Positions 61,909 to 64,000 of a stretch of DNA of 64,000 nucleotides are shown here, piece after piece. The position numbers were made by a program, and so were the translations under genes. Position 1 is the stretch's first letter; every line of letters starts with the position of its first letter. The notes beneath the pieces are model-generated. The model was given only the letters and a program-made list of their open reading frames with translations, had not been told where the DNA came from and did no database searches. Origin of the DNA: DASXMR01 sp036495525 (GTDB lineage Bacteria; Actinomycetota; Actinomycetes; Streptosporangiales; Streptosporangiaceae); the NCBI GenBank assembly GCA_036495525.1, contig DASXMR010000023.1, forward strand, positions 62,001 to 126,000, written 5' to 3'.

Positions 61909-64000
61909 GTGACAGGGCCTGGGTCTTCGCAGCGGGCCCGGCCGCGGCGGCGGCCGGCCAGGACCCCGGCGGCTGTGCAGCCGGTGGCCAGGGTGGCGCT
62001 CGACGTGCCGCTGCCGCATCTGGACCGGTCTTTTGACTACCTGGTCCCCGACGCGCTCGCCGATGACGCGGTCGCTGGCGTCCGGGTCAGGATCCGGTTC
62101 GCCGGCCGGCTGACCGGCGGCTACCTGCTCAGCCGCGCGGACGGCAGCGACCATCCTGGTGAGCTTGCCTTCCTGGAGCGGGTCGTCTCGCCTGAGCCGG
62201 TGCTGACCGCCGAGATTGCCGGGCTCGCCAGGGCTGTCGCCGACCGGTACGGCGGGACGATGGCTGACGTGCTGCGGCTCGCCATCCCGCCCCGGCACGC
62301 GGCGGCTGAAACGCGCCGGCCGGCGGCGGGCAGCCCCGGCCCGGATGGATCCGGCCCCGGCGGCGCGGCCCAGGGGGACCACGCGGGGGACAAGCTCCTG
62401 GCCCGCTCGGTCCCGGCTGAGCAGGACGGAACCGGCCCCGGCCGGCCGGCCATGGCCTGGGACCGGTATCTGGCTGGTGCCTCGTTCCTGGCCGCCCTGG
62501 CGGACGGCCGGTCGCCGCGTGCGGTCTGGTCGGCACTGCCGGGGCAGGACTGGCCCGAGCAGATCGCGCTGGCAGTCCGCGCCGCGGCCCGCTCTGGCCG
62601 CGGCGCGCTGGTGATCGTGCCCGATGCCAGGGACCTCGCGCTGACCGACGAGGCGCTCGCCGCCGCCCTCGGCGCTGGCCGCCATGTCAGCCTGGCAGCA
62701 CAGCTCGGCCCGGCCGAGCGGTACCGTCGCTGGCTCGCGGTGCTGCGCGGTGAGGTGCGGGTCGTCGCCGGTACCAGGTCAGCGATGTTCGCGCCGGTCC
62801 CTGACCTCGGCCTGGCCGTGATCTGGGATGACGGTGACGACCTGCACGCCGAGCCGCGAGCGCCGTACCCGCACGCCAGGGAGGTGCTCGCGCTGCGTGC
62901 CCATCGCGCTCGCAGTGGCCTGCTGGCCGGCGGCTACGCCCGTACCGCTGAGGCAGCGCAGCTGCTCGCCAGCGGCTGGGCCCGGCCGCTGCAGGCCGAG
63001 CGCGAGGTCGTGCGGCGGCTAGCGCCGGCGGTCACCGCCGCCGGCGCGGACGCTGAGCAGGCCAGGGATCCGGCCGCTCGCTCAGCCCGGCTGCCGAGCC
63101 TGGCCCTGCGCACCGCGCGGACCGCGCTGCAGCACGGTCCCGTGCTGTTCCAGGTGCCGCGCCGCGGCTACCTGCCCGCGGTCGCGTGCGCTAGCTGCCA
63201 GGCCAGGGCGCGTTGCGCCAGGTGCGGCGGCCCGGTGACCATGGCCGCTCCGGCAGCACCGCTGAGCTGCGGCTGGTGCGGTCTTCCGGCGGCAGCCGAA
63301 TGCGCCAGCTGCGGCCGGACCACGCTGCGCGCGCTGGTGACCGGCGCCCGCCGGACGGCGGAGGAGCTGGGCCGCGCCCTTGCCCCGGTGCCGGTGCTCA
63401 CCTCGGGTCGCGCGGAGGTCATCGCCGAGGTCGGCGCCGAGCCCGCCGTGGTGGTGGCGACGCCGGGAGCCGAGCCGCTGGCGGACGGCGGATATGCCGC
63501 GGCCGTGCTGCTCGACGGCTGGGCGCTGCTCGGCCGGGCCAGCTTGCGCGCGGCCGAGGAGGCGCTGCGCCGCTGGATGAACGCGGCAGCGCTGGTCCGG
63601 CCCGGCCCGGCGGGCGGATCAGTCGTCGTGGTTGCCGACGCCGGGCTCGCAGCGGTCCAGGCGCTGGTGCGGTGGGACCCGGCTGGCTTCGCCGAGCGCG
63701 AGCTGGCCGAGCGGCGCGAGCTGCGCTTCCCGCCAGCTGTCAGCATGGCGTCAGTGAGCGGGCCGGCCGACGCGGTCAGCAGCCTGCTCGACATCGCGAC
63801 GCTGCCGCCCGGCGCCGAGATGCTCGGGCCGGTTCAAGTAGCAGGCGCCGGCTGGCGGCCTTCCTCGCCGGCCGGGCAGCCCGCTGAGCTGCGATTCCTG
63901 GTCCGGGTGCCGCGACGCGCAGCGGCCGCCCTGGCCGCTGAGCTGCGCAGCGCGCAGGCCGTGCGCAGCGCCGCCAAGCAGCCGGGAGCGGTCAGGATCC
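61909..64000 (+). CDS. priA: Primosomal protein N' (PriA), helicase-motif-degenerate, 3' end beyond window
   Basis: The visible 697 residues match actinobacterial PriA, a replication-restart protein. The N-terminal DNA-binding domain is seen as VARVALDVPLPHLDRSFDYLVPDALADDAVAGVRVRIRFAGR. Eight cysteines in paired CxxC-type spacings (CASC, CARCGG, CGWCG, CASCG) form the zinc region. Where true PriA has the Walker A GxxGxGKT and DEEH, this protein reads ALVIVPDARD and VIWDDGDD, so ATP hydrolysis is probably lost, as is usual in actinobacteria. An Ala/Gly/Pro-rich insertion lies at about residues 125-180. GTG 61909 has AGGA 3 nt upstream; the stop is outside the window. Confidence 0.9.
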   Translation, partial: MTGPGSSQRARPRRRPARTPAAVQPVARVALDVPLPHLDRSFDYLVPDALADDAVAGVRVRIRFAGRLTGGYLLSRADGSDHPGELAFLERVVSPEPVLTAEIAGLARAVADRYGGTMADVLRLAIPPRHAAAETRRPAAGSPGPDGSGPGGAAQGDHAGDKLLARSVPAEQDGTGPGRPAMAWDRYLAGASFLAALADGRSPRAVWSALPGQDWPEQIALAVRAAARSGRGALVIVPDARDLALTDEALAAALGAGRHVSLAAQLGPAERYRRWLAVLRGEVRVVAGTRSAMFAPVPDLGLAVIWDDGDDLHAEPRAPYPHAREVLALRAHRARSGLLAGGYARTAEAAQLLASGWARPLQAEREVVRRLAPAVTAAGADAEQARDPAARSARLPSLALRTARTALQHGPVLFQVPRRGYLPAVACASCQARARCARCGGPVTMAAPAAPLSCGWCGLPAAAECASCGRTTLRALVTGARRTAEELGRALAPVPVLTSGRAEVIAEVGAEPAVVVATPGAEPLADGGYAAAVLLDGWALLGRASLRAAEEALRRWMNAAALVRPGPAGGSVVVVADAGLAAVQALVRWDPAGFAERELAERRELRFPPAVSMASVSGPADAVSSLLDIATLPPGAEMLGPVQVAGAGWRPSSPAGQPAELRFLVRVPRRAAAALAAELRSAQAVRSAAKQPGAVRI

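Overview
The window is a very GC-rich (clearly above 70 % by eye) actinobacterial chromosome segment with dense genes, many GTG starts, overlapping stop/start pairs and no mobile element, tRNA, rRNA or CRISPR. A bldD orthologue with an intact cyclic-di-GMP signature, an mIHF gene, an AfsR/SARP regulator and a pimB-type mannosyltransferase point to a filamentous actinomycete. A PPi-type phosphofructokinase signature and a class 1B dihydroorotate dehydrogenase with PyrK suggest a lineage outside Streptomyces (Streptosporangiales-like is my guess; order not proven).

Layout. (1) 1-11.7 kb: cell-envelope and central genes: the end of an NlpC/P60 hydrolase, a DUF6328-like membrane protein, a cation efflux protein, pimB, an FadD15-like acyl-CoA ligase, a metallophosphoesterase, an SRPBCC protein, a CxxC protein, a ROK glucokinase, a repeat-rich membrane protein, an esterase and a PlsC-type acyltransferase. 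The order resembles the M. tuberculosis Rv2190c-Rv2182c region. (2) 11.7-31.9 kb: a more accessory stretch: a Baeyer-Villiger-type monooxygenase fused to an HSL-family esterase, two luciferase-like oxidoreductases, an arsR-SRPBCC-hypothetical-ABM operon, glpK, a PPi-type pfk, a CGNR regulator, a methyltransferase, a very large XRE-SARP-NB-ARC-TPR regulator divergent from a secreted protein, a GNAT, a zinc-ribbon membrane protein and thiI. (3) 32-42.7 kb: DAHP synthase with a leader-peptide attenuator coding Phe-Trp-Phe-Tyr, a sulfite-oxidase-fold protein, a PASTA Ser/Thr kinase (PknL/PkaF type), thiO-thiS-thiG behind a TPP riboswitch, a ferredoxin-reductase-like flavoprotein, an Rv2175c-type DNA-binding protein, thiE and metF. 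(4) 42.7-46.6 kb: a GNAT, a CsaA-type tRNA-binding protein, a winged-helix protein behind a cluster of palindromic repeats, a candidate small ORF, an SAV_6107-type HEPN protein and bldD. (5) 47-64 kb: the pyrimidine operon pyrR-pyrB-pyrC-carA-carB-pyrK-pyrD-pyrF, preceded by a PyrR-binding leader, then mihF-gmk-rpoZ-coaBC, metK and priA (cut by the window end).

How they work together. Block 5 is the standard actinobacterial pyrimidine/housekeeping cluster: stop/start overlaps couple the UMP pathway genes and the RNA leader lets PyrR sense nucleotides. Thiazole (ThiO, ThiS, ThiG) and pyrimidine-coupling (ThiE) steps of thiamine synthesis are grouped, with ThiI elsewhere. The least conventional items are the fused ketone-to-ester-to-hydrolysis enzyme, the aromatic leader peptide upstream of DAHP synthase, the palindrome cluster at 43.7 kb, three -10 elements placed for leaderless translation, and a gmk gene with no ordinary start codon.
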